From Pyrocephalus nanus (taxonomy: Eukaryota; Chordata; Aves; Passeriformes; Tyrannidae): 64,000 bases of DNA. The notes under the pieces were generated by a model. It saw nothing but the letters and a program-made list of their open reading frames with translations. It was not told the DNA's origin and did not search any database. Shown piece after piece: positions 13,562 through 25,700 of this stretch; the first letter of the stretch is position 1; every line of letters begins with the position of its first letter. The stretch lies in the NCBI GenBank assembly GCA_038380795.1, contig CM076267.1, forward strand, positions 37,572,232 through 37,636,231. Direction: 5' to 3'. Made by a program: the position numbers and the translations under genes.

Positions 13562-15287
13562 CCCTGAAGTAGGTGAATATTTAAAGAATGTATTCAGTAC
13601 AAAATACACTGGATATGCTTCAAGCAGACAGGTATTTGGGAGAGAGGTCAGGTCCTTAACATCAGTTCTGTCAGCGTAATTGGAATAATATAAACTGGTA
13701 TTTTATTCTCTTGCTTAATTCTGAGTTCGTGCCTCTCAGAGCTCATTGCACTTCTGATTTTTGTGAGGATAACCCTGACCCTTGTAGGTCAGGGATTTCA
13801 TCCTGAGTCACAGGTTGCAAATTTTAAATTTTTATCTGCTGTGTTTAAGTTTATACCAAGAAATCGCCATTTTGGTGGGGTTTTAGTGTGTTTCAGATTG
13901 TTTCCCCCATTGGCAAAACAACACTGGAGGTGATCTGAAGAACTGTTCAGGAAAGGATTTTATCCTGGTTGTCACATCAAAAGCTTGGAAAGCATGGCAG
14001 GAGTTCAGTCTCACCTTATTTTTTGGAGTTCTGGAATGCTGTATATGTATAATACAGATGTTATATTATCTGTAGTATAAGACCTGTTATGGACAGAAAC
14101 TTTTAAACAAAAGATGTGGTTTTTCTGCTCAAGGGGAATAAGGTGGGGGATTTTTCTTTTTGGGGATGTTTTAGGATTTCTGTGGACTGACTGAAAAATG
14201 TCAATCAATGAATCAAAGTCCCGCGGTGAAATGTGGAACTTTTCAATTAAAATTACCTGCTTTCCCTTCCTGTCTCTTGTCCAAACATGACACTGCAGAG
14301 AACCACGAAATGTTTTGTTTCCATGTATTTTGGTTGCCAAAAATAACTTTCCAATTTTGGTTTGCACAAAGTTAAAATGAGTCTTTGGATTAAGTATTCC
14401 TGAAAGGAAAGTAACGCTGGAAATTCATTTTCTATCAGCTCTAAATTTTATTTAGGTAAGAATAAGAATTTCCTGCCCTCTTTAGTTAATTACCTTTTTC
14501 CTGCTTGGCATTTGGGATAGTCCTTTGGGATGCACAGGCACAAAGAGAAGATCTGACAGCGTGGGGAGAGGAGAAAAAACAACAAACATTCCTCTCATGT
14601 GTCTTCAGTTGTGTTTGTGAAAGTGACAAATCCTACAAATCTGGATTAAAATCACACGGGGCAGTGGCAAAAGAGTTGAACCACGCTGGGAAATGCAGTT
14701 TCCCATTTTGCATCAGGTTTGTCCCAGCACTACCTGTTTGTGGGGTTATTCTGGGTGGGTGGAATCCTTCTGGCTCAAACACTAAAAACTGGGGCTGTTC
14801 CAAGTGTCCCATTTCCATCTTAGTGCTGATCTTGGAGGTGGAAACACCCCCCAGAGTGTGCCAGGTGTAGCTGATGCTATAGGTGGGTGTTGAGGCCTTT
14901 TATGTGATTAGCAAGAGAGACCTTTGTTGTTGTTGTTGTTCTTTATTTGGGTTTTTTGTTGAGGTTTCTATGCTTTGATTATTTTTCTCCTTTTCCCTTT
15001 GTAATTGGCTCCAAGCAGCTCGGGATCCCCGGGGAGGGCCTTTCTCCACCGCTTCATCACCCGCTGCCCATCACTGCAGTTATGTCTTCTTTGTTTCTCC
15101 CTTTCTCTCTAATTCATAGTTTTCTTTTGACTGGAGGTGGAGCGATACATCTTTTGAGACACCCCACTTTTTGGGTGTTTTTTTCACTCCTTGAGAATTT
15201 CTCAGAAGGGTTGGGATCTCCACTGGGATCTCCACTGACCCCACTTTTTTTTTTTCGGACAAGACCCCCCTGGAGCCAAGCTCTTAA

Positions 15288-15635
<348 letters not shown>

Positions 15636-16779
15636 TGACGCCGCTATTTTTAACCCCCCCCTCGCTGCGTGCCTCGTACAAATTGTTATTTCTATCCTCT
15701 CTGCGTGCCCCGGGGAAGAGCGGGTGTCCGAGTTGGGGGTGTCAGAAGTCGAGTGACCCCGTTCCTTCGTCCCCCTCTCTTGTGAAGGTTTCCTCAGCGG
15801 CTCGGCGGTGTTTTTGTTCGGTGGCTGACCGGCAGAACAGCGGGAGATGGAAACCTCCCGCCTGGATCTTCCTCGGCCCAAATTACCCTGTCCTGTGTTC
15901 CTTTGTCTCGCTGGGCCGCAAAGTTCCTGGCTCTTGGGCTGTCACTTTGTGATTAATAATCTGCCTTCAGAAGTTCGAGCTCGCTGGGGAATTTGTACCT
16001 GGCTGTCAGGTCTCTGGGTTCTCCTCACAGATGTTCAAAGTCCTGCTCACTCTGGACTTGATTACTACTTTTTATGTGCTATATGTGAAACCATGAGCTT
16101 GATGGGAGGTAGGGGGTGGGGGGGTGTGTTTCCTGTGAGAACTGCATTTTTCCTACATCTCACAGCTCCAACACAGTGAAAAATCTGTCTGTGATCCATT
16201 GTCCTACCAGAACCTAAAGGGTTTTGTGCTTAATTTTACCTGCTCGAAGTCAAAGAAAGGTAGTTTTAGTGGGTTTGAGGTGGCTGGCTGTGACATACTG
16301 GCTTGGGGAGAAGCAGGGTGACCTCTGGCAGGGGGTTCAGGCAGGAGAAAGACCTGCTGGGCCAGCCTGCATAGCTGGGCCAGGCTTTGGGGTTGGCTTC
16401 AGAGGGGTCTGACGGGGGAGCTCCATCCCAGGATGGAGGTTCAGCTCCCAGAGTTGCCTCCTGCACACGAGAGAACCCAGAGGGAATTCTGTCCGGGCTT
16501 TTGTCAATGTGTATCTCGGGATCCTGCCTTTTCCAGGTGAAATGGCAGGTGAGCCTGGGCCACCTCCCGTGGTGCAGGAGTGGGTTTGTACTGTGTTGTG
16601 CGTGATCAAGTCAACTGTTTCTTGTTGCTTTATTTCGTTAGCCCTGAAAAATGAATTTGTGGTGCCACCTTTGGTTCATCTTCGAGAATGAAGCCACTAC
16701 ATTAATCAGGCTACTTAGATGAATCACGGCATGTAAAAGTGCTCAGGGAGACCCTAAGGAGAGGGTTTGTTCAGACAGA

Positions 16780-17250
16780 AAGGGGATTCCTGCTGTAGGT
16801 GTGTGTTTTATTAGACAAGTAACATAATGATTTTGTCAGGTAGATTGAAATGAACTTTCGGTCATTAGTGTCACTGTAATCCAGAGTTCTTATATTCCTA
16901 CACTTGACAAATATATGTTGCTCCTTACTACTGAGGGGAGCTGGAGAGATGCCTCAGTTCTAAATACTTGCAAGGGAAAGGCTTACACTCAATTGGTATT
17001 TTATTTAAAAAAAAAAAAAGAAAGATCACATTATTTTAATAGTCATATAGTAAACATCATGAAAAATCTCAAATCCGTGTGACTGTGATAAAAAGAGCAC
17101 CATCCATTTGACTAATGAATAATCCCAAATAATTAATTTGGGATTGAGTTTTACTTCTAGAAAATCAACTTTGTTCTCTTTGTATTTCATGCTCAGGGCT
17201 TATTTTAATTCTCCTGCTTTGTTTCTGTACACCTTCGTGGTTATATTCAG
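16780..17250. promoter_or_regulatory. Candidate conserved noncoding block with perfect palindrome
   Basis: AT-rich unique sequence with many TAAT cores and a perfect inverted repeat at 17121-17145: ten-base arms AATCCCAAAT and ATTTGGGATT around AATTA. Interrupted by an A run near 17009-17021. Conservation is not testable here. Confidence 0.35.
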
Positions 17251-17964
17251 CTGCTTCTGATTGTCACCAACATCATTGCACTTTCTTTCCTGCTCTGTAA
17301 CATTTTGGGACGAAAAGATTCATTTTGTGAATAGGAATTTCCAGCTCTGTGTCCACATGCACAGTTGTGTGATGGAAGAGGTGGTAGAAAAAGTGGAATT
17401 AAGATGATGTGAAAATTTCCCCACAAAGCAATTGTAATCTTCCTTTGCCGCTCCCATCCTTCTGCTGTTTGCAGCAGGGACCGAAATGAGATTTTTTTCA
17501 TATAAATACCACAAAGCTCCGCTTTTTTCCAAGTGTGTGCCTGCTTTTGTGCTTTACTTTGGTCTCTGCCGGCATCACAATCCTTCTGTCTGAGGTGTGA
17601 CAAGGAAATAAGTTCAAGTTGTTCAGGTAGAAGTTGTGTGTGCCGTCTCCTCAGAGGAGGAATCCCATTGGAGGCATGAGGAATCCCACTGGAAGCAGTT
17701 AAAATGCACTTTAAAGGGGGTTAAACAACCCCTCTTTTTTTGCTGTTGGGGATGGAAGGGGAAAAAGGCAACTGAAGTTGAGGGACTGGGGGAAGAGGCA
17801 GGAAAGTAAGTGAGAAGAAATAATTTGGGGAGCTGAGATTTGGAGTTCTGGTGGAGAAGGGATAGAGGGAGACCAAGGATGTTTGGAGATGAGGGAAGAT
17901 GGAAGCATTTAGCAAAACCCCTTCTTGAAGGGGAAGAAAGCTGAGAGCTGGTGCTGGGGAGCTC

Positions 17965-18212
17965 CAGGAGAGCTGGGGAGTGACTTTGGACAAGGGCCTG
18001 GAGTGACAGGACACAGGGAATGGTTTCCCACTGCCAGAGGGCAGGGTTAGATTGGATATTGGAAAGGAATTCTTGGCTGGGAGGGTAGGGAGGCCCTGGC
18101 ACAGGTTGCCCAGAGAAGCTGTGGCTGCCCCTGGATCCCTGGAAGTGTCCAAGGCCGGGTTGGACTGGGCTTGGAGCAACCTGGGCTAGTGGAAGGTGTC
18201 CCTGCCCATGAC
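17965..18212 (+). mobile_element. CR1 LINE fragment lacking its last 60 bases
   Basis: Sense copy: 'gagctggggagtgactttgg', 'agggcagggttagattggat', 'cacaggttgcccagagaagc', 'cctgggctagtggaaggtgt'. It stops at 'cctgcccatg' where other copies continue for about 60 more bases, so its 3' tail was lost. Confidence 0.9.
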
Positions 18213-18769
18213 AGCACACCAGGGAGGTTTTGGGAGCACAGGTGTGGTGGGATCCCCAGTGAAACAACGTGGGATGAAGCAGTAGATGAGGCAGAGCTCA
18301 GTGGCAAGCAGGAAAAGTTGGTGAGGCAGCAGAAAACCCAAGCAGAGGCGGGTCCTGAGTGTGAAAGGGAACAGGGACCACAGCTGGCCCTGAACAGGGG
18401 GTGTCCCTGGGTCCATGAGTAGGTCAGCTTTGGAAAGCTGGTAATTGGTTCCAGCAATTACCAGAGCCCTGAGAGCCGCCGCTCAAACTTCGGGAGCCCC
18501 TGTGACAAATTGGAGCTGACTGCTGGTGCAGGAGTATCGACTTCCCCACTTCCAAACAGGGGCATCATTAGTCAAGAAAAGCATCTTTTAATTACTGGCA
18601 GGAAGAAAAAAAAAAAAAAAAGAAAAAGGGGGGGAAAAAAGGAAGAAGATCTCTCAGTATGGATCCTGCAGCAAGCACCGTTTTTTTTGTGAGTGTATTC
18701 GATATTAAATTTAGTGTCTTGGAGGTGAGGGGGGGGAGAAAGGCAGAGTTTGCCCGTGGTCCCTCCCTC

Positions 18770-18900
18770 GGTAAGGCGGGTTTAATTTGGAGTGAGAAGT
18801 CAAATTAGAGTAAATCAATATTGCGACAATTAACTGGGGCTGGGGATGGGATCAGGACTCTCCTCTAATTGCTACTGATAGTGTTTTTAAGCACACTCCT
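18770..18900. promoter_or_regulatory. Candidate conserved noncoding block
   Basis: Unique sequence with 'gtcaaattagagtaaatcaa', 'gacaattaactgggg' and 'cctctaattgctactgatag', dense in homeodomain-like cores. Judged from texture only. Confidence 0.3.
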
Positions 18901-19339
18901 GCCAGCGGTGCCGTGGAGTGGTGCGGCACACGAGTATCCCAGCGGGAATATGGAGAGGTGGGGAAGACGACCTGGGGACTCTGTGCCATGTGCCACCCGG
19001 GCCTTCTGCACTGGTGTGTCAGCCTCCTGCAGGTGTTTGCCTTCCTTCTGGACACACCTCACAGGTTTTGCCATTTTCTCCACGTTACTTCTCCTGCCCA
19101 CGTGGGTTCTGTGTGCGGACGTGGGTGCCACGCCATCGTGTTGCTGGCTTTTGCCAAACAGGGCAAGCTGCCACCATCCAGGAGATGATGGTCTGCTCCC
19201 TCACCTCTTTGTCTGAGCTCCCCAGGTCTCCATCTCTGTCTCACGGGGGTGATGTGTCACCTCTACCAGCTGGAAGCTGCTGGGTGAGCGGAGGGAAGGC
19301 AGGGTCATGTCCAGGCACCATCCCAGCCCCGCTTCTTGT

Positions 19340-19500
19340 TTTCCCACTCAAGTGATGCCAGATATCTGCATTAGCTACCCTGAAGGGCTCACCTTAAGTG
19401 CAAACCTTAAGAGGCTCCACCATTTTGGTATCTTTTTAAGAATATTCATAAACAGGGCAAACATCCAATTCCATGAAAACTGCCTTTTTTAAGTGGTGGG
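19340..19500. promoter_or_regulatory. Candidate conserved noncoding block
   Basis: Unique sequence with 'gccagatatctgcattagct', a near-repeat of CTTAAG-containing words ('caccttaagtgcaaacctta') and 'gaatattcataaacagg'. No CR1 or exon signature. Confidence 0.28.
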
Positions 19501-20275
19501 TGGCAGAAGCTCAGGCGTAGCTTGAAGCTCTGCTCTTCAGCCGGAGCATCTGCAGCAGCTGCGCTCAGGTTTTGTTTGCACAGGAGTCACCCTGTTTTTT
19601 CTGGGTGCCAGAGGGGTGAGGAAATGCGGTGCTGGCTGAGCAGTGTGGAGCTGGGAGCCGGCAGCGTTGGGAGCTGCCTTTCACCTTACGCCGTGAGAGC
19701 CGGGTTGATCCCTCGCTCACCGATGAGCTGAGTTTAATGGTGTCGAGAAAACATTCTGCAGCTCCACTGTAGTCAGCTGAGTTTTACAGTCCTGCACTTA
19801 GAAAGCCTGGCTTGCTGTTCCGAGGCTGAGCTGGTTTCTGGGGGATGACTGATGAGCAATACTAGACCGTGTCTTCTGTGAAAAAAAAATTCACCCGTTC
19901 CGTCTTTTTTCACAAAAATGATTAATCCTTTATTACAGACAGCACAAATAAAGGGCAAGCGCTGGGAAACAGAGGGCTTGGGATCCCAGAATCGTATCCT
20001 GGGTCTGGTGAGGATGCCCTGCTCCATCCCTCTCTCATCTCTGGCTCCTTTTGGAGCCGCTGTTATGGTGCTGTTGGTCTTGGATTCCTGGCATAAGGCG
20101 GCAGCGTCGCAAATGGGGCCTGGGGGAGCATCGGGACTTCTCTGTCCGCATTGTCAGCTCCGGTTTCTTGGCGGTTCTTGGCCTGATGAGGTCAGTGTTT
20201 TGTGCCTTTTCAATGCTCCTCCACGCTTGACACCTTTCCCGGTTCCAGGGGTGGGGGAAGGGGGGTTTTTAAAAA

Positions 20276-20281
<6 letters not shown>

Positions 20282-20306
<25 letters not shown>
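20282..20306. repeat. Poly(A) run (25 A)
   Basis: Uninterrupted 25-base A homopolymer next to an AATAAATT sequence. No retrocopy or element body is recognisable upstream. Confidence 0.9.
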
Positions 20307-20389
20307 GGAAGATTTTATTGTGAAGGGCTGACCAGAACCCATCTGCAGTTGGGTGGCATCTGCTCCCCACATGTCACTTCCCTCATTAA

Positions 20390-21310
20390 CAAGCAATTGA
20401 ATTAATTAAATGCTACTCAGAACACGCATAACAAGCTACCGGCAGTGTCCAAATTAGCACTGATAATCAAGGATGATTTCCTTTATTATCCTGCTAAGTG
20501 GTGTGCAGGCTCTGATCTCCCTGTCTGCCCTCATCTATTTACATACCCCCAGCTTCTGCCTTTAGAAGCCGAGGTTATCTTACCTAGTTAATTTGCCACG
20601 ATCACCAAGCATGGCGGATTGATATTCCTGCCTCTGCTGAAGCAAACCCCCTCCTTTCTCCCCCTTTTCCTTCCTCCCCAAGCCTGGTCCTTTGTATCTC
20701 AAGCTCACTGATAAATTAAAAGCCACCCCTGTGGTCTCTCAAGTGAGTAATAGAGGCAGAAATTTCATTTTGCAACTGGCTGATTTAATGATCCAAAGGG
20801 TAATTAATGGCCTGATTATCTTAATGTTAAATATGTCCGGCAGCAATTACTGTGACCTCCCGCTTGTCAAGGTCCAGGCTATGCTCTTCTTTCAATTAAG
20901 TTCTCTGGGGCTTAATGGTATGAATAAACTCCTCTGATTCTATCATTCCGGACTCTGAGATTTAAGCGAGCTGGGGGCTCGTTTGGAGTTTTAATCAGCC
21001 CGTCTTCTACTTGAGCGATCAGAGTTAACAATTATAACAAGGACAGTTTAACTTTCTTTCTTCCACCCCCCCTTCTGCTTCTTTATAATATTTTTTTTTT
21101 ATTATATTCTTTTTTTTTGAGCGCTCGGAGGGGATTTTGTTGGCGGCAGCGGCAGCTTTGCCGGGCCAGTCTCTCCCTATATAAATTATCATGTGAATGC
21201 CGCTGTTTTTCCGTTTGACAGGCTTAATTAATTGGCAGGAGCGCCCGAAAATGACAGTGCCACTAATTGCAACTCCAAGTGCATTTCTGTCACCGCGGCA
21301 GGGCCTGTCA
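20390..21310. promoter_or_regulatory. Strong candidate enhancer cluster in the large intron
   Basis: About 900 bases of unique sequence, broken only by a pyrimidine tract at about 21058-21118. It carries a high density of TAAT/ATTA cores ('aattgaattaattaaatgct', 'gggtaattaatggcctgatt', 'caggcttaattaattggcag'), GATA-like TTATC words and E-box-like words. No ORF with coding character. The texture is typical of deeply conserved developmental enhancers. The tissue and target gene cannot be read from the sequence; a neighbouring homeobox gene is a reasonable guess from synteny. Confidence 0.5.
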
Positions 21311-21524
21311 CGGGCAGGGCCCGCTCCTCGCCACGCCGGGGCTGTGGGGACGTTCCCCGTTTCGGGTCTCACGTCTGGGCCGGGGACGTGATGGGATGTG
21401 ATGGCCCAAGATGTGCCTGTGGGTTCTCCAGGCACGGGGTTTGCTGTGCCAGAGTGACATTTACTGCCAGTGGAGTTCAGACAGCTGGGCTTCTGCCGAC
21501 CCAGCAGCTGCTGGGGGACCGGAG

Positions 21525-21563
21525 GGTTTGACCTAAAGGTTTGACCTAAAGGTTTGACTTAAG
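21525..21563. repeat. Short tandem repeat, 13-bp unit
   Basis: Two perfect copies of GGTTTGACCTAAA and a partial third copy (GGTTTGACTTAA). Confidence 0.92.
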
Positions 21564-22561
21564 GTGTTTCCAGCAAGTCCCGTGAACGAGGGAGGTTCTG
21601 GGAAGGAATTAATAGGGAGAATTAAAATACAAAGCCCAAGAGTTGTAACTCACTGCTGGTCTTTCTGGTGGCTGAAGTGCGCTGAGCAGCACAGCTAGCA
21701 GTGAGCTGGAGTTCTATTAGCACTGTTTTGGACAGCAGATATTTCATAAAGGTAATGAGGAAAATGTATAAATTATTAGTTAACTGCGGTAATCGCGTTT
21801 TCAAACACGGGCATAAATAAAAAGACTGATTCGCTGCTGCCAGTGAACTCAAAGCTGTAAAAGTGAACTAGTTCTCACGTGCTGGATCGTGGGGGTTTCC
21901 AGATTGGAGTCACTGCGTTGCTCTGCAATCAAATTTTTTAAAAAAATTAAGAATAAAAAAAATTTGTCACCAGTAACTTCCAGGAAGTGCATCTAATAGG
22001 AATGACTAAGTGAGGCAAATGGAATGTCAGCTGGGGTGGCTGCTGGTCAGACTTCAGGCCTCTGGAGGCCTGGGAAGCTCGGATGCAGCGCTCCGGAGAT
22101 GCAGGTTAGCGGAGCAGTGCGCTGTTTTACTGTCCTTGGAGCTGCCTGGCAGACCTTGTCATCCAGGAGCATCTGATCCGGGAAAGCATTGGTGCCTGTG
22201 CAGGCATGGGAGATGCCTGGATGATTAAAAATCAAAACAAAACAACCACAGCCACATAAAACCCCTCGACCCGGGTTGTCCAAGTTAATGAGCACTTTTA
22301 GGTAAAATGCTCCCCGGTTCAACTGCGCGTTCCTTGTGTGCAAATCTGCCTTTGATAAAAGCTCAAACACTTTGTAAACAGAGGCCTGGCTTGCAATAAT
22401 TACTGTAATCCTTATTTTCCTCACTGTTGGTCAAAGAGAAACCTGCAAAGGCAGTATTTCTGTCTCCTTCAGCTGTGTATTAGAGCATTTGTTAAAAAGC
22501 AGAGGTGTAAAAACCACAATATTGTTCTTTTCAGTCTAAATAACATCAGAAACACTTTATG

Positions 22562-22700
22562 AAATCCCTGGAAGTGTCCAAGGCCAGGCTGGACGGGGCT
22601 TGGAGCAGCCTGGGCTGGTGGAAGGAGTCCCTGCTCATGGCAGGGGGTGGAACAGGATGAGCTTTGGGGTCCTTCCAACCCAAACCATTCCATGATTCTC
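22562..22700 (+). mobile_element. CR1 LINE fragment, 3' end
   Basis: 'ccctggaagtgtccaaggcc', 'ggcttggagcagcctgggct', 'catggcagggggtggaacag' and 'ccaaaccattccatgattct' in sense orientation. Confidence 0.92.
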
Positions 22701-25700
22701 TCATGAGTAGTGCAGGCCAGAGGCAGTGGCCAAGCTTTGGATACTGAAGCTGAAGAGAAGAGAAGGGCCTTCAAGGAGCTTTACTTTCAAACAAAAGGAA
22801 GAGAAAGGCATCAGCCCCTGTTTTTAAGCAGCTTCTTTCCATTTTCATACAAGTGCAGGCACATTTGGGGTTCTTCCCTGACATGTCACTCCCAGGAGTT
22901 GTGGAAAACACTGACCTTTTGGTTTTGAAGATAATTTTCAGTGTCGGTGAAAAAAAATGAGTAACCCATTTTGGACACACCCAGAAAACTCAAGGAAGGA
23001 GTCTTGGGTGGTGTAACCAAGGATTTCTTTGTGTTGTATGAACAGTGATGAGATAGGGAAAAGAGTATTCCCAAGTCAATAATCAGCTGTAGAAAAAGTG
23101 ATAAATTTTTTTTTGTTTGCTAGAATAAGAACCAGTCTAGTGGGTTGAGTACCTGTTGTGAAGGGCTCAAAACTGTGTAGGATCCGGGCTTCAAACTTTA
23201 TTTCTGGTTTAGACGTGGCCTGATTATTTCTCTTTTTGTCTTAGTTCTCTCCCTGACACCTGGCAGAGCTAGAGAGCATCTCAGATTTGAAGACCAACAT
23301 CTTTTCACTGGACTTCACATCTGCTTGGCCAAAAGCTACTTGAAAAGGTCAACTCAGAACTTACTAAGAGAGAGAGAACCATCACACTGTTTTTTTTATT
23401 AGAAACTAGTTGGGCCACTGTTTAACTGTGATACTGGAAGAGGAGCATGGAAGAGCAAAAAGATTCATTTCCAATGGGAAAAAAAAAATTGGATATTTTA
23501 TTTGTAAATTGGTGGGAGATGTGGCTTACGTCAAGTTAATGACCAAAGGCCAGTACAGCTGAAAAGGAATCAGATGTCAGCCTCTGAGGGTTAGTCTTGC
23601 CCCAGAAAATTCCTTGATTTTTCAATAAGCATTTAGTAAGAAAACAGAAATCAGAGACGAAAACAGGACGCTTTGGAGGGGAGTACATCTCTATTAGCTA
23701 GGCTTTCTTAAACCCATTTTTTTATCATTTACACGCTCAAATGTCTGCATGCACACATCTGCTACTCCACAGCACCTGAGCAATAGGTATGGAGAGTTTT
23801 ATCTTAAATATGGCAAGCTAAAAGCAACTGGTAAAATGAAGTTTACTGTCTAAAGCATTGGGCAGCCTTGCCAAGGTGCTCTTTGCCCTCACTCTTTTTC
23901 ACAGGAACTATTTTATCAGCTATTTCCGAAAGGGAAAGCACTAAACACTTGTGTTGCTATTGAAATTCAGCTCTTTGTGAGGCTGAAACTTATAATCATA
24001 AAAAGGCCAAAATAAAACCACTGAGGGAAAAAATGCCAAAAGCATCAGCTCTTAGAGGGTCCCATGGGTCAGATCCAAAGGCTCATCTGTGAGTGCTTTG
24101 GGAACTGCTGTGAGTTGAGAACTTGGTGCTGCTGAGAAGCTCACCAGAGCTGCTAAGCTGGCAGGGGCAACATCCAGCAGGAAAGGAAATCCTCTATTTT
24201 GTTAGGTAGAAATCTTAGGTCAAATATTTTCTTTACCTTTGGAGCTTTTCTGTGTAGCTGGTGTTTGACCTGTTCTTTGCATCCTCCCCCCCAGCCTGAG
24301 GTCACATCTTTGTCTCTTTGCATCAGCTCTCCCCAAACATAAAGCAGTTTAACTAAACATGATTCAGATCGCTTTCTATGCGTGGCATAAGTTGCTGTAA
24401 AGCCAGTTTATTTCTGGTTTTGTTTTTTTTTTTTTTAATTCTGCTGAACCTTTGTTATACATTTTTTTTTTTACCATTTCTACACACGTTTTCTGGTGTT
24501 AAAAGAGAAATGTAAACTAACTGTGGTTAAACGTGAGGACAGGCTGCCATTGGATAGGCTGAGAGGGAGGGAGGTAGTCCTCAGGTTGCCTTTTCCCGGG
24601 TGGGGTGTTCCAGGAGGGCTGTGTTCGTGGGCAGCAGCGTTTTGGTGGCTGTCACTGGTGGGGGTGGTCAGTGTGTGTGCTGGTTTTGCCCCTCTCAGCC
24701 CTTGGGGGGGGCTGTTTGAATGGCTCGTGGGTTTGTTTCAGCTCCTGGGGAGGGAAGAGCGTGGCTAAAGCCACGGTGGGGGTGCTGAGCAGTACTTTAG
24801 GAACAGGCAGTGCTCCTGGTGGCTTTGCTGGCCGGTGACACGAGGCACAGAAGCAGCAGCATCTCCTCGCTTTGGTCGTGGCTACAGAACCCGCAGGGCT
24901 CCCTGACAGTAACTGTGACCAACTTTCTTTTGTGCTTTTTTTTCCCTTTTTTCCCCCCCTTTGTTTAAGACTGAGCTTTGTTTCTGGCTCTGCAGGAAGC
25001 TGGTAGCCTATGGCAAGGGACTGGGGAGAGGAGACTTCAGTAAGATAACTAAATGAAAAGGGCAGCAGTGAAAAGATGGTGCTGGCTTTTGACTGGACTG
25101 AAACTTGAGATACACAGGAGCCCGAATGCAGGTTCCCCACAGCTCTCACACATCCTCAGTTCCTCAGAGATAAATGCTCTCACTGCTGCATTTTAACATG
25201 TCGGGGTGCTGGGGGGGGTGAGGGGGTGGACACTGAAAGAGAAGAGTGACCAGGAGAAATCAGACATTCAAATAATTAAATAGCAGGTTAAAATGTGTCG
25301 AGGGGAGCACAGGTGAGGAGCGGGAGGCAGGAGTTGGAGGGAGATGAAACGCCTCCCCGTGCCTGTTAACGAGGTTGTGCAGGCAGTGCCGAGTGCTGTC
25401 GCTGAAGCATTTTTTGTGTGAGTCTGTGAGGGGCTGGGGAGCTGGAAGAACCATCCCTTGGTAATTGGGGAACCTCAAAAAGGTGCAGATGGGACAGGCT
25501 TCAAAAAGTCTTGCGTGCCGAACGGATGATTATGTCATGGCCTAGAAATCTTCCAGCTCGCTTTGCTTCTCCCTCAAAAGATTTGCATTTTCCTGGTTTC
25601 ATCCGGGTCAGAATTTCTTAAGGGATGTTTTTATTGTATTTTCACTTCTCTACAGCACCAGCCAGGCTGGGGAAACCGAGGTGCACACACAATTAAATCA

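Noticed and set aside
17623..18267. 214-codon minus-strand frame
   Set aside because: Partly translated antisense CR1; the rest is Ser/Pro-rich chance frame.
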